Positions 31,208-40,271 of a DNA stretch of 64,000 nt are shown here, piece after piece. The position numbers and the translations under genes are program-made. The DNA comes from Paenibacillus ottowii (GTDB lineage: Bacteria; Bacillota; Bacilli; Paenibacillales; Paenibacillaceae): assembly GCF_006874425.1 (NCBI RefSeq), contig NZ_VIJZ01000008.1, positions 124,001 through 188,000 on the forward strand, in the 5' to 3' direction. Every line of letters begins with the position of its first letter. The stretch's first letter is position 1. The notes below the pieces were generated by a model. That model did no database searches, was not told where the DNA came from, and saw only the letters and a program-made list of their open reading frames with translations.

Positions 31208-32116
31208 TTATTCCCCATTCCCGTCCTTCGGTTTAGGCATTTTCTCCACGAGGTAAGTCCAGTTTTCCTTCTGTGTAACCAGTCCATCCTTCATCAACTT
31301 GCCCATCGCACGCTTGAAGGCGGATTTACTGATACCAAACCGTTGCTTGATAATATCCGGCGGCGTCGCGTCAGAATATGGCATGCCCCCACCTGGACGT
31401 TCCTTCAAAAAGGCAATCAACCGATCCGCATCCTCATTACGGCCTACTTCCTTGCGTGGCGCCATCGCCAGATTGACCCGGCCATCTTCGCGAACAAGCG
31501 TGACCCGAACCTTAACCTCCTCGCCCAAGCGAAGCATACGGTTACGTTCCGAGGAATGAATCATTCCTATTGCACCAAAACCAAGCACACCACCGTCCAC
31601 CAGGACGAATGTGCCCATCTGAAGCGGCTTGTATACCGTCGCCTGCACCCACGTATTGAGCCATGAACTAGGAGCATGAAAGCACAATGGAGCCAGTTCC
31701 TGCTCCCCTGCCAGCTTGGCTCGCAGTCTGCCTTGTTTGTCATGCTCCATAATGGCATACACATAGTCACCCACACGAGGATGCAGATCCCGGTTTTCAG
31801 GCAACTCACGAATCGGCAGCAAAAGTTGACGCCCCAATCCCATCTCCAGGAAACAGCCCAAACGCGGATGCACGTCAGCCACCTCAAGCTTGGCCATTTC
31901 ACCCAGAGACAAAAACGGCTTTTTCATAGTTGCAGCCAAACGGTCCTCTGTATCGTGGAAAATAAATACCTCTAACCGTTCGCCCACCTCGATTTCACGA
32001 GTCAGCTCCGTATAGTGCAACAGCACATCCTGCTCACCGACGGTAAGAAAGTAGCCGAAAGGAGATACCTCACGATCCACCATAATGGTGACATAAGTAC
32101 CAGCGATCAAACTCAT
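31208..32116 (-). CDS. cvfB: S1-like RNA-binding protein, CvfB/YitL family
   Basis: RNA-binding regulator family first described as conserved virulence factor B. OB/S1-type folds fill about residues 1-220, with LGCFLEMGLGRQLLLPIRELP and GFGAIGMIHSSERNRMLRLGEEVKVRV as S1-like segments (quoted as landmarks). A C-terminal winged helix (about 240-295) contains SDATPPDIIKQRFGISKSAF. Length is 302 aa. Its stop side lies 3 bp from yqeM and its start overlaps the rsfS stop by 4 bases, so it is fully embedded in the yqe operon; in B. subtilis it lies elsewhere. Confidence 0.88.
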   Translation of the reverse strand: MSLIAGTYVTIMVDREVSPFGYFLTVGEQDVLLHYTELTREIEVGERLEVFIFHDTEDRLAATMKKPFLSLGEMAKLEVADVHPRLGCFLEMGLGRQLLLPIRELPENRDLHPRVGDYVYAIMEHDKQGRLRAKLAGEQELAPLCFHAPSSWLNTWVQATVYKPLQMGTFVLVDGGVLGFGAIGMIHSSERNRMLRLGEEVKVRVTLVREDGRVNLAMAPRKEVGRNEDADRLIAFLKERPGGGMPYSDATPPDIIKQRFGISKSAFKRAMGKLMKDGLVTQKENWTYLVEKMPKPKDGNGE

Positions 32117-32460
32117 ACTTTCTCCACAACCTTAGCATCCGACCAGAGTCGTTCAATGTTATAATATTCGCGTTCGTCACGATGGAAGACATGCACTACA
32201 ACGTCCCCCAGATCCATTAGAACCCAGCGAGCGGAATCCATCCCTTCGATTCCTTTGATGGTTACACCTTCGTCATGAGCGCGTTTGCGAATTTCAGTTA
32301 CAATGGCCTGTACTTGTGTGTCCGAATTACCGTGGCAAATTACAAAATAATCCACTACCAGCGATACTCCGCGCAAATCCAGTGCGACAACATTCATTGC
32401 CTTTTTATCATTAGCGGCCTCAACCGCCGTTTGCATTAATTTCTCATTTGTTAGGGTCAT
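32113..32460 (-). CDS. rsfS: Ribosome silencing factor RsfS (YqeL)
   Basis: Binds ribosomal protein L14 and blocks subunit joining during starvation. The 115 residues carry the family patterns VALDLRGVSLVVDYFVICHG (residues 25-44), GMDSARWVLMDLGDVVVHVF and YNIERLWSDA. It overlaps yqeK upstream and cvfB downstream by 4 bases each, so it is translationally coupled on both sides. Confidence 0.97.
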   Translation of the reverse strand: MTLTNEKLMQTAVEAANDKKAMNVVALDLRGVSLVVDYFVICHGNSDTQVQAIVTEIRKRAHDEGVTIKGIEGMDSARWVLMDLGDVVVHVFHRDEREYYNIERLWSDAKVVEKV

Positions 32461-33053
32461 TCATGAACCTCCATTTTTTTCTGTTTTAGCTGTTGAATCA
32501 AGTCATTGCGTGACAAGACCGTCAGCGGGAAAATAACCTTTTGCTTCTCCAGCAACAATGAAATGGTAGAATCAAATCCAGCGATAAGGCCCTGCTCTAA
32601 GCTTTTATTTGCCTGCTTACGGATGTGTTCAACCCCAGGAAAATCCCGCCCCGGTTCAATGTAATCAGCCAGACACACGACTTTGTCCAGCAAGCTCATA
32701 CCAACGCGTCCTGACGTATGCCAGCGGATCGCATTCCTTATTTCCGGATCATCCACTCCGTAATCCCTTGCTGCAACGCAGTACCCCACCTCTGAATGCC
32801 AGAGCTGCTTGTCATGCTTCAATAGCTCCTGATCACATTCAGGATGGCTTCGAATTACTTCTTCCATCTGCTGAACAGGCCAATATTTCGCTACATCATG
32901 CAAAATAGCCGCCAGTTCCGCCTTATCCGGATCTGCCCCATAGCGCTTCGCAAGCTCCACAGAGGTATGCATCACACCCAGTGTATGTTTCCAGCGTTTT
33001 TCAGGCATCTGGCCAGATACGGCTTCCATTAGCCGCTCACGGCTGTACTTCAT
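32457..33053 (-). CDS. yqeK: HD-domain hydrolase YqeK (Ap4A hydrolase type)
   Basis: HD-superfamily phosphohydrolase; members of this family have been shown to cleave diadenosine tetraphosphate symmetrically. Metal ligands are visible in KRWKHTLGVMHT (H), LAAILHDVAKY (HD) and IRWHTSGRVGM (H), with a closing DYIEPGRDF. The ATG at 33053 is used (198 aa) because the upstream part of the frame only reads through nadD; it overlaps the nadD stop by 17 bp. Pairing with nadD is conserved in Firmicutes. Confidence 0.95.
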   Translation of the reverse strand: MKYSRERLMEAVSGQMPEKRWKHTLGVMHTSVELAKRYGADPDKAELAAILHDVAKYWPVQQMEEVIRSHPECDQELLKHDKQLWHSEVGYCVAARDYGVDDPEIRNAIRWHTSGRVGMSLLDKVVCLADYIEPGRDFPGVEHIRKQANKSLEQGLIAGFDSTISLLLEKQKVIFPLTVLSRNDLIQQLKQKKMEVHE

Positions 33054-33627
33054 ACAAACCGCCCCTTGTAATATAGTCATGTACACGATCAGGCACAAGA
33101 TAACGAATAGTGCGCCCTTCTGCAGCACGCTCCCGAATATCCGTCGAAGAAATATCCACCCCTGGCATATCCGCCAGCAGCACCTTGTCCTGCAAATAAT
33201 GTGGCAACTCATTCAGTGCAAGCTGGAACCCCGGTCGCCGAACCCCAATAAAACGAATCCGCTGCGCCAATTCCTCGATTCCCTGCCAATGAGGCAAGTA
33301 GTTCACCATATCCGCACCAATGATAAAATAAAAATCTACAGCAGGATGCAGCTCCTGGAGCTTCTTGATCGTGTCAATGGTATAGGATACCCCTCCGCGA
33401 AGCACCTCAATATCCAGCACTTCAAAAGCAGGATGACCCGCTACCGCTTCACTCGTCATCTCCAAACGCTCTTTGCCGCTTGCCCCCGCTTGATGCTTGT
33501 GCGGAGGAATATGAGAAGGCATAAACCATACTTGATCCAGCCCATAGGCATCTCTTGCCGCTTCCCCAGCCAGCAGATGTCCGATATGAATCGGATCAAA
33601 TGTACCACCCATAATACCGATTTTCAT
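33037..33627 (-). CDS. nadD: Nicotinate-nucleotide adenylyltransferase NadD
   Basis: Makes nicotinate adenine dinucleotide from NaMN and ATP in NAD synthesis. The nucleotidyltransferase signature GGTFDPIHIGHL lies at residues 7-18, and the ISSTDIRERAAEG motif is at about 158-170. Length is 196 aa. The ATG at 33627 follows GGGGAGAAAATT. It lies between yhbY and yqeK. Confidence 0.98.
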   Translation of the reverse strand: MKIGIMGGTFDPIHIGHLLAGEAARDAYGLDQVWFMPSHIPPHKHQAGASGKERLEMTSEAVAGHPAFEVLDIEVLRGGVSYTIDTIKKLQELHPAVDFYFIIGADMVNYLPHWQGIEELAQRIRFIGVRRPGFQLALNELPHYLQDKVLLADMPGVDISSTDIRERAAEGRTIRYLVPDRVHDYITRGGLYEVQP

Positions 33628-33644
33628 AATTTTCTCCCCGCGTA

Positions 33645-33941
33645 TTATCCTCTAGGCAATTCGATTTGCTTATGATCACGAGATTCCTTGTACAAAATAA
33701 TGGTGCTTCCAATCAGCTGCACAAGCTCTGAACCCGTTTCTGCTGCCAGTTCTTCCGCAATTTCATGCTTGTCGTCCAAACAGTTGTTCAAAATTTGCAC
33801 TTTCATCAGCTCACGCTTTTCAATCGCATCGTTGATGTGACGCATAAGGTGCTCATTGGTACCATTTTTACCTACTTGAAAAACCGGGTCCAAATGATGC
33901 GCCATCGAGCGCAGATATCTTTTTTGTTTACCTGTTAACAT
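33645..33941 (-). CDS. yhbY: CRM-domain RNA-binding protein YhbY (YqeI)
   Basis: Small RNA-binding protein associated with pre-50S ribosomal particles. The 98 residues form one CRM domain: LTGKQKRYLRSMAHHLDPVF, the GxxG loop in QVGKNGTNEHL, and a final GSTIILYKES strand. It lies 17 bp before nadD on the same strand. Confidence 0.96.
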   Translation of the reverse strand: MLTGKQKRYLRSMAHHLDPVFQVGKNGTNEHLMRHINDAIEKRELMKVQILNNCLDDKHEIAEELAAETGSELVQLIGSTIILYKESRDHKQIELPRG

Positions 33942-34008
33942 GTATATTTAACCCCTTCGTCGCCACATATACAATGCGGCATTTCCATAATTTTAAAGTA
34001 TAATCCAC

Positions 34009-34878
34009 TTACGACAGGCTGCTCAGCACCGCCGCTCTCATTGGGTCTACTGCAGGAGCTACGCCCGTAAAATACTCAAAAGCCACTGCCCCCTGATACA
34101 CAAACATGCCCAAGCCTCCATGTACAGTGCAGCCGCGCTGTTCACGGCTTTCTCGTAAAAGTCTCGTTTCCAGCGGGTTGTAGATTAAATCACTCACAAT
34201 AATCCCCTCTGGAATCAGACCCGTTTCCACTGGAAGCTCATCCGATAAAGGAGACATTCCGACCGAGGTTGTATTAATCAACACATCTACTGCAGTGAGC
34301 ACACTCTTGGCATCCTCGTTGGAATAGCCCGTGACTGGAATTGCCTCTGTCGTCCACTCCAGTGCCAGCTGTTCAGCTTTGTCACGTGTTCGGTTCAGAA
34401 TGATAACCGATTCAGGCTGTTCCTCCAATAGGGAATGAATTACGCCACGGGCGGCCCCACCGGCTCCGAGAACGGCAATTTTTGCGCCTTTTAACTCGAC
34501 AGAAGTCTCTTCCTTGAGGGAACGCACGTAGCCAATTCCGTCCGTGTTATAGCCCTTGAGTCGTCCATTGTCATTCACTATCGTATTAACAGCGCCGATG
34601 AGCCGAGCCCCTTCATCAATCTCATCCAGATATTTCATAATCTCGACTTTATGGGGAATTGTTACATTGACTCCACGGAAACGCAAGGCACGAATCCCCT
34701 TCACGGCATCTTCCAGTTGGTCCGGCGTGACATGAAGAGGTACAAAATCCCCTTCAATCCCCGCTGCCTGTAAGGCTACTTTATGCATAAGAGGCGATTT
34801 GGAGTGCTTGATCGGATCACCCAATACGCCCAATAGTACAAGATCTCGTTCGGTTGTTCCAGACTCCCCGCTGTTCAT
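34009..34878 (-). CDS. aroE: Shikimate dehydrogenase
   Basis: NADP-dependent reduction of 3-dehydroshikimate to shikimate in aromatic amino acid synthesis. Substrate-binding KHSKSPLMH lies at residues 24-32, NVTIPHK with the catalytic lysine at about 73-79, NTD near 115, and the NADP loop GAGGAARGV at about 138-146. Length is 289 aa with about 15 extra N-terminal residues. The ATG at 34878 follows GGGGGAGAGCAACG. It lies between yqeH and yhbY. Confidence 0.98.
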   Translation of the reverse strand: MNSGESGTTERDLVLLGVLGDPIKHSKSPLMHKVALQAAGIEGDFVPLHVTPDQLEDAVKGIRALRFRGVNVTIPHKVEIMKYLDEIDEGARLIGAVNTIVNDNGRLKGYNTDGIGYVRSLKEETSVELKGAKIAVLGAGGAARGVIHSLLEEQPESVIILNRTRDKAEQLALEWTTEAIPVTGYSNEDAKSVLTAVDVLINTTSVGMSPLSDELPVETGLIPEGIIVSDLIYNPLETRLLRESREQRGCTVHGGLGMFVYQGAVAFEYFTGVAPAVDPMRAAVLSSLS

Positions 34879-34983
34879 CGTTGCTCTCCCCCATATTGCA
34901 AAATATTAGGCCGCTCAAATACATGAATGGCGGCAGGAACCAATATGTGTTCCTTGCCGCCCTATAACTTGGTTACCGCATTG

Positions 34984-36111
34984 TTAAATCAACGCAGGCC
35001 GCAAAAGCACACGGACTCCCCGAGGAGCATGAACCGCTACCAGAGCTCCGTTCTCGCTATTCACTCTAATCCATCCCAAACCGGATATATAAATGTCCGA
35101 TGGAGACTTGCGTGGAACACGGAACTCATGTCTTGTCCACTCTGGCATCTCTGCCAATTGATCACGTGTTGGCGGAGACAATAACTCCCCAGCATGATCA
35201 GCGAACAGTTGATCAGCCCGTTCTAGCTTGGTGCGATGTATTTTAAGACCACTGTTAATGTAGCAGGTAAAAGATTGATGCTGACCATCTACAAAATCGA
35301 ATCGGGCCATTCCTCCGAAAAACAGTGTTTGCCCGGAATCCAACTGATATGCTGCAGGCTTCAAGGGTTTGTCAGGCATAATGGAGCTCAAATCCTGACG
35401 GGAGACAATTTCACTAAATCGCCAAGGGTATACAATACCCGGAGTATCAATAATGTGCTTGCCGTCGTCAAGCGGGATATTCACCATATCGAGTGTAGTC
35501 CCAGGGTAACGGGACGTGGTGAGTTCCTGCTCCATATCACTGTAATCGCGAATCAGGCGGTTAATCAGCGTGGATTTGCCTACATTTGTGGCACCAACCA
35601 CATATACATCGCGGTTACCACGCAATTCGGATACCACATCCAGCAGACGGTCAAAGCCCTGATTTTTTTTAGCTGAGCACAATACGATTTCTTCCGTGCG
35701 TAGCCCTTGCTCCTTCGCCTGCTTTTGTACCCAGTTACGTACCTTGTTCCAATTTGTCACCTTGGGCAACAAATCGGTCTTATTGACTGCCAGTACAACC
35801 GGATTGGAACCTACAAAACGCTGTAAGCCGGAAATCAAGCTGCCTTCAAAGTCAAAAATATCTACAATGTGGATAACAAGCGCATCCTTGTCCCCAATCT
35901 GACTAAGCAGCTTCAAGAATTCATCCTGATCTACCGTCACCGAAGAGGTTTCATTATAGTTTTTGATCCGGAAGCAGCGCTGGCAAATAACCGGTTCGCG
36001 AGTTAATAATTTCTCAGGAATATATCCCGGAAGGTCCGGACTAGTGGTCTGCATGGTGATACCGCAGCCACTACATTTGACGGCAGTTCCGCCGTCAGGT
36101 CTTTCAGTCAT
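34984..36111 (-). CDS. yqeH: Ribosome-biogenesis GTPase YqeH
   Basis: Circularly permuted GTPase needed for 30S assembly. An N-terminal zinc finger (CSGCGI and CQRCF) precedes the G motifs in permuted order: NKTDLLP (G4) at about 110, then GATNVGKSTLINRL (G1) at about 172 and DTPG (G3) near 220. The RNA-binding C-terminal domain follows. The ATG at 36111 is used since GAGGAGGAAAAGAAG precedes it; this gives 375 aa and an 8-base overlap with the yqeG stop. Confidence 0.97.
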   Translation of the reverse strand: MTERPDGGTAVKCSGCGITMQTTSPDLPGYIPEKLLTREPVICQRCFRIKNYNETSSVTVDQDEFLKLLSQIGDKDALVIHIVDIFDFEGSLISGLQRFVGSNPVVLAVNKTDLLPKVTNWNKVRNWVQKQAKEQGLRTEEIVLCSAKKNQGFDRLLDVVSELRGNRDVYVVGATNVGKSTLINRLIRDYSDMEQELTTSRYPGTTLDMVNIPLDDGKHIIDTPGIVYPWRFSEIVSRQDLSSIMPDKPLKPAAYQLDSGQTLFFGGMARFDFVDGQHQSFTCYINSGLKIHRTKLERADQLFADHAGELLSPPTRDQLAEMPEWTRHEFRVPRKSPSDIYISGLGWIRVNSENGALVAVHAPRGVRVLLRPALI

Positions 36112-36634
36112 TCTTCTTTTCCTCCTCAAGCCATAAGCCTTTCTTACGCAACCTTGTGAGCGCGATTCGCTCTAACCGTCGATTAAATCGGGTCATGACT
36201 CCTTCATCATGAATGGAGATCGGCAGCACCAAAACGGTATGCAAACCCATTCGGTTGCCTCCCAATACGTCCGTCAACATTTGATCCCCGACCATAATAG
36301 TCTCTTCCGGAGTAAGTCCCATCATACGTATAGCTCTGCGAAAGGACGAGTTAGATGGTTTCCGGGCGGCATGTATAAATTCAATGTCCAAAGGCGTAGC
36401 AAACACGGATACACGGTCCATATTGTTATTAGACACGATGACAAGCTTAAAACCCGCCTGTTTGACCTTTTCAAACCAGGCCACCAGCTCGGGAGTTGCG
36501 TTCGGCGCTTTCGCACCGACCAGCGTGTTATCCAGATCCGTAATAATGCCGCGATATCCTTGAGCATACAAGCCTTCAAGATCAATATCAAAGACGGTAT
36601 TCACCCGTAATTTGGGCATCAGCATTTCAAACAA
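36104..36634 (-). CDS. yqeG: HAD-family phosphatase YqeG
   Basis: HAD superfamily IIIA phosphatase family. Motif I is ITDLDNTLVG (about residues 31-40), motif II is VSNNN (about 65-69), the conserved KPSN lysine follows, and motif IV is MVGDQMLTDVLGG. Length is 176 aa, matching the family, whose eukaryotic relatives act on phosphatidylglycerophosphate; the bacterial substrate is unsettled. It starts with TTG at 36634, six bases after GAGGTGA. It is the first gene of the operon that runs to yqeM. Confidence 0.95.
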   Translation of the reverse strand: MFEMLMPKLRVNTVFDIDLEGLYAQGYRGIITDLDNTLVGAKAPNATPELVAWFEKVKQAGFKLVIVSNNNMDRVSVFATPLDIEFIHAARKPSNSSFRRAIRMMGLTPEETIMVGDQMLTDVLGGNRMGLHTVLVLPISIHDEGVMTRFNRRLERIALTRLRKKGLWLEEEKKND

Positions 36635-36683
36635 CGTCGGTCACCTCAGTTTCATACGACAAACTATACCATATTACTATGGC

Positions 36684-36726
36684 TTAGTAAAAAGCTATCC
36701 GCAACAAACGGACAGCTTTTTACTAA
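36684..36726 (-). terminator. Bidirectional hairpin between the moxR/tgpA module and yqeG
   Basis: TTAGTAAAAAGCT(A)TCCG pairs with CGGACAGCTTTTTACTAA around a 7-base loop. T-runs in the stem serve both strands; it should end the transcript of the transglutaminase gene upstream. Confidence 0.88.
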
Positions 36727-36777
36727 ACTTATAGATTAAGATGAAAAATTACACTGCTCGAACTTAATAAAAATAAA

Positions 36778-39024
36778 CTAGCCTTCATTCTTCTGATCAG
36801 ACTTTGCTTTACGTCCAGTCCATCGTTTTATCCATGATTCCTTCTGCAACAGGAAAGCTTGCTGACGAACAGTGCGCCAATCCTCCGCGGTTACCGACGA
36901 AGGACTATAACGCGCCTGTTCAAAACATCCGAGCAAATGATGTAAAATCGCAGCGCGTTCCGGTGTTTCTTGTGACCACCTGTCGACTGATTCCCTCAGC
37001 GTCTCATGGCTGGCACGGACAAAGCCCTTTTTTCGCATATACCGTAACCAGTGTTCCGTTTCGACGACCACCTTTTCATCGGGAGTCAGCGGCTTACCTG
37101 TACGTAAACGCAGTAGATAAAAGTGAATGTCTGCCCGGTTACGCCAGATGATATAAGCAGCCCATAATAGAAGAATGGCAACAGCAGAGCCTATGATTAC
37201 AGGATGAATCTCAAAGCTTTCCCCTGGGTTCATCTGCGGGGTTTGCTCAGGCTGCTCTGGTTCTGGCTGATCTTTGACCGCTGGGGCTTCTGGAGTCTTT
37301 GAATCCTCCTGCTCCGTAAGCAGTGGCATGTCAAAGCCAGGTGTAGCCTCTACAGGAATCCAGCCATATTCGCCTAAATATACCTCTGCCCAGGAATGAG
37401 CGTCTGCGTTTGTCACGGAGTAAGAGGACATGTTTTCGTCACCATTGCCCGCAGCTGCATCATCGGAAAACGTCTGCTGGCCAGGAGCATACCCTTTGAC
37501 CCAACGGGCTGGAACCCCAACGGAGCGAGCCATTACGACTAATGAAGTGGAGTAATAATCGCAATAACCCTCCCGAATCTCAAACAGAAAAGCATCCACG
37601 AAATCCCTGCTTCTTTTCCGTGAAAGATCCGGATTGTTCGTATATGCATAATTTTGCTGTAGGTACTGCTGTAGCAATCCGACTTTTTCATACGGCGTTT
37701 TGGCCGTTGCCGTTACATTGCGAGCCAAATCACGAACCCGCTGCGGCAACTCCTTTGGAATTTGCAAGTAGGCTTCCTGTTTGTTTTTTCCATACAACTC
37801 ATTAAAACTTTTTCTACGCAGCTCTTTCTCAGGGATCACGGGAACATGCGATACCAAAGTATACGTTTTAGGATAAGCAGTTCTTCGAGAGGATGGATTC
37901 CAAAGAAGTTCTGCCTGTTTCGGGTTCCAATGCAACCCGTTGGCCCGTGAATCTCTATCTACCGATTGAACACGATTCACCGAATAAGCGCCAAACAGAA
38001 CAGGGTAGCTCTGATCATTTTGCATTGTAATGGTCTGTACGACCTGCTCAGTGGAATGCTTCGTTTCTTGTGCGTTTTCAAGCTCTGCGGTCATCGACAC
38101 CTCATTTGGTGCTGGATCATCGTTGCCCACGTCACTCCAGCCTGTACCGGAGTAGGTTCGTTTCGTTTCTCCTCGCCAATAGCTTCGCTGATTAGTTGTG
38201 ATGGTCATGACAGGTGAATAATCAAAATTAAAGCCTCCACCCAATCGATTATCCTGGCGACTATAACCCGATGCAGTGTTCATCCGCTGATTCAGTACCC
38301 CAGCTCCATTGGTGGTTCCTGCGGTGGTTGAGCTAGTGCGCTGGGTCCACGCTGTATAGGGGTCCGTCAAAGCAGGCTGCACCTCGGGCATATTCACACC
38401 AGCCATAATAATGAGCGCAAAAATGACAGCAATATTAGCCGCAATTTTATACGGATAACGCCGAATCTGCTTCCATCCTTGAGGATAATGCTGACGAAAA
38501 TACTGCAAATGCTGTGTCACTAGCCATCCCATACCAGCAAAGACAATCCAGGCAACCTCCTCCCACAACACAGTTGGTGTGAAGGAATCAAGCACCGCCA
38601 GAGCTGCAATATTGATGCCCACAAAAACCAGAATCCGCTGCTTCGTGGTAACGATAAGCGGGACCATCTCAATAACTAGCCAAGCAATGAGGGAAAACCA
38701 AACATAAGGAGACATGTTAGATATAAATTGGTCTAGACGATTGGCCACCCCACCAAAAGGGATAATAATGGAGTAAGACACCAATGTCCGATACAAAATA
38801 AAAAATAGGGTTACTGCCTTAACGACAAATTCTATCCATGGACGGAATGGTAGTAAAATCTTCACCAGCGCCAGCATGGTAATGGTCATCAGTACAAGTG
38901 CCCTTGTCTCTTCCAGCCATAATTCGGAAGCAAAAGACACCCATTGCATAGCAATAATAATAATCCATAAGAAAGTAAAGGCGGGGGCCCAGGAGCTCTT
39001 TAACGATTGTAACCAGCTTTTCAT
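36778..39024 (-). CDS. Membrane transglutaminase-like protein (TgpA/DUF3488 type)
   Basis: The N-terminal third (about residues 10-215) has seven or so membrane segments. The extracytoplasmic part holds a transglutaminase core with the catalytic cysteine in REGYCDYYSTSLVVMARS, the histidine in NADAHSWAEVY and the aspartate-equivalent position in WIPVEATPG. One more membrane segment (about 610-630) and a cytoplasmic DUF4129-like tail follow. Length is 748 aa. The start overlaps the DUF58 gene by 4 bases. MoxR, DUF58 and transglutaminase proteins form a widespread module whose substrate is not established. Confidence 0.9.
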   Translation of the reverse strand: MKSWLQSLKSSWAPAFTFLWIIIIAMQWVSFASELWLEETRALVLMTITMLALVKILLPFRPWIEFVVKAVTLFFILYRTLVSYSIIIPFGGVANRLDQFISNMSPYVWFSLIAWLVIEMVPLIVTTKQRILVFVGINIAALAVLDSFTPTVLWEEVAWIVFAGMGWLVTQHLQYFRQHYPQGWKQIRRYPYKIAANIAVIFALIIMAGVNMPEVQPALTDPYTAWTQRTSSTTAGTTNGAGVLNQRMNTASGYSRQDNRLGGGFNFDYSPVMTITTNQRSYWRGETKRTYSGTGWSDVGNDDPAPNEVSMTAELENAQETKHSTEQVVQTITMQNDQSYPVLFGAYSVNRVQSVDRDSRANGLHWNPKQAELLWNPSSRRTAYPKTYTLVSHVPVIPEKELRRKSFNELYGKNKQEAYLQIPKELPQRVRDLARNVTATAKTPYEKVGLLQQYLQQNYAYTNNPDLSRKRSRDFVDAFLFEIREGYCDYYSTSLVVMARSVGVPARWVKGYAPGQQTFSDDAAAGNGDENMSSYSVTNADAHSWAEVYLGEYGWIPVEATPGFDMPLLTEQEDSKTPEAPAVKDQPEPEQPEQTPQMNPGESFEIHPVIIGSAVAILLLWAAYIIWRNRADIHFYLLRLRTGKPLTPDEKVVVETEHWLRYMRKKGFVRASHETLRESVDRWSQETPERAAILHHLLGCFEQARYSPSSVTAEDWRTVRQQAFLLQKESWIKRWTGRKAKSDQKNEG

Positions 39025-40268
39025 TGTGTCCCTCCCCCCATTACAGCCGGAAGCTCTTCGAGGCTCTCAACATCGTAGCCCTTAATTCCCCTTGCTCGAA
39101 GCATACTCATCCATTTTTCAGCTTCTCCCTCGGCAGAGCCTTCCCCAATATAGACGTGGCACGGGGTCATCCCCCGTGTATCGGCCCAGCGAAGAAGTTC
39201 CAGCGCCTGCTGATCCTTCAGCGGACTAATCAGTATAAAATAACAACCTTGTGGAAACTGGCGCACACAGCTCTCTACAGCGGTCATCAAGCTGCCTTGC
39301 GAAGTGGTGTGAATGTCCACCAAGTGATGCATCATTCGTTGTCGTTCCATCATCTGCTCACTTGGCTGAAAAACGGTCCCCTTCTCTCCAGCTGTACACA
39401 GTCCGACCCCCATCCGCTCCCGTCCACCATATTCCAGCAATGAAGCGGTAGAAGATACAGCTAGTTCAAACTGATTGGCGTTTACATAATGCCTTGTTTG
39501 TACGTCCAGTACAAGCATCGTTTTGGGAACCGTTTCATGTTCAAATTCCTTGGATTTCCAGCTGCCTGTACGAGCTGTCGCATTCCAGTGGATGCGTGAA
39601 AACCGATCTCCATATACATAATCCCGCACACCATTGATTTGGGTCGTTTCACGACGTGTTCGAGTTTGAACGGTCTGCGGCCCAGACATCCTTGAGCGGC
39701 GATCATTGATCTGCCAATATGGAATGAATACCGTTCGGGGGAGCACCCGAAATTCACCACGTGCATTCAATTTGCCCTTGTGCTCCAACAGGCCAAAGAT
39801 GTCCTCACTCACACATTCGGTTTCCTCAAAATAGTAACTTCCTCGTTCTAAAGCAGGGGTTTGAAAAGTAAGCTGGCCGCCCCCTTTCATACTGGGGATG
39901 ACACTGTCTTCAAACGACCAAGATTCCCCTGTATGTCGCTTAAGCACCTCACGAACAATGACATAGGGTAACGGAAGAAAGCCAGGAATGCTCAAACTGA
40001 GCTTTACATGCACCTGATCTCCCGCATGCAGCAGTTCCCCGAACTCCGAGCCTTGCGAAAGCTGCCGGTGGCCCTGGACGCGACGAACTCCACTCAGACC
40101 CACCATCCATAAATAAACGATTAACAACGTAACCATAGAAAACAGCATGACCGATGTCTTTCCGCCCTGAAACAACAAATAAAGCAGGCACACCACCCAT
40201 ATAAATAGGATAAGCCAGATACGACTTGATAGCCGGGGAAGCCTGCGCTTCCTTTTGACCATACTCAT
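39021..40268 (-). CDS. DUF58 domain protein
   Basis: Two membrane segments at the N-terminus (about residues 15-60) are followed by a soluble region with the DUF58 landmark DYVYGDRFSRIHWNATARTG (about 220-239). The von Willebrand factor A-like part that follows has LVLDVQTR, but a canonical DxSxS metal site is not evident. Length is 415 aa. It lies between the MoxR ATPase (3 bp gap) and the transglutaminase protein (4-base overlap), the usual order of this module, where it is thought to be a partner of MoxR. Confidence 0.92.
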   Translation of the reverse strand: MSMVKRKRRLPRLSSRIWLILFIWVVCLLYLLFQGGKTSVMLFSMVTLLIVYLWMVGLSGVRRVQGHRQLSQGSEFGELLHAGDQVHVKLSLSIPGFLPLPYVIVREVLKRHTGESWSFEDSVIPSMKGGGQLTFQTPALERGSYYFEETECVSEDIFGLLEHKGKLNARGEFRVLPRTVFIPYWQINDRRSRMSGPQTVQTRTRRETTQINGVRDYVYGDRFSRIHWNATARTGSWKSKEFEHETVPKTMLVLDVQTRHYVNANQFELAVSSTASLLEYGGRERMGVGLCTAGEKGTVFQPSEQMMERQRMMHHLVDIHTTSQGSLMTAVESCVRQFPQGCYFILISPLKDQQALELLRWADTRGMTPCHVYIGEGSAEGEAEKWMSMLRARGIKGYDVESLEELPAVMGGGTQ

Positions 40269-40271
40269 TCC

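Noticed and set aside
33054..33212. Upstream extension of the yqeK frame
   Set aside because: These codons lie within nadD and are hydrophobic nonsense; the MKYSRERLMEAV start at 33053 fits the family.
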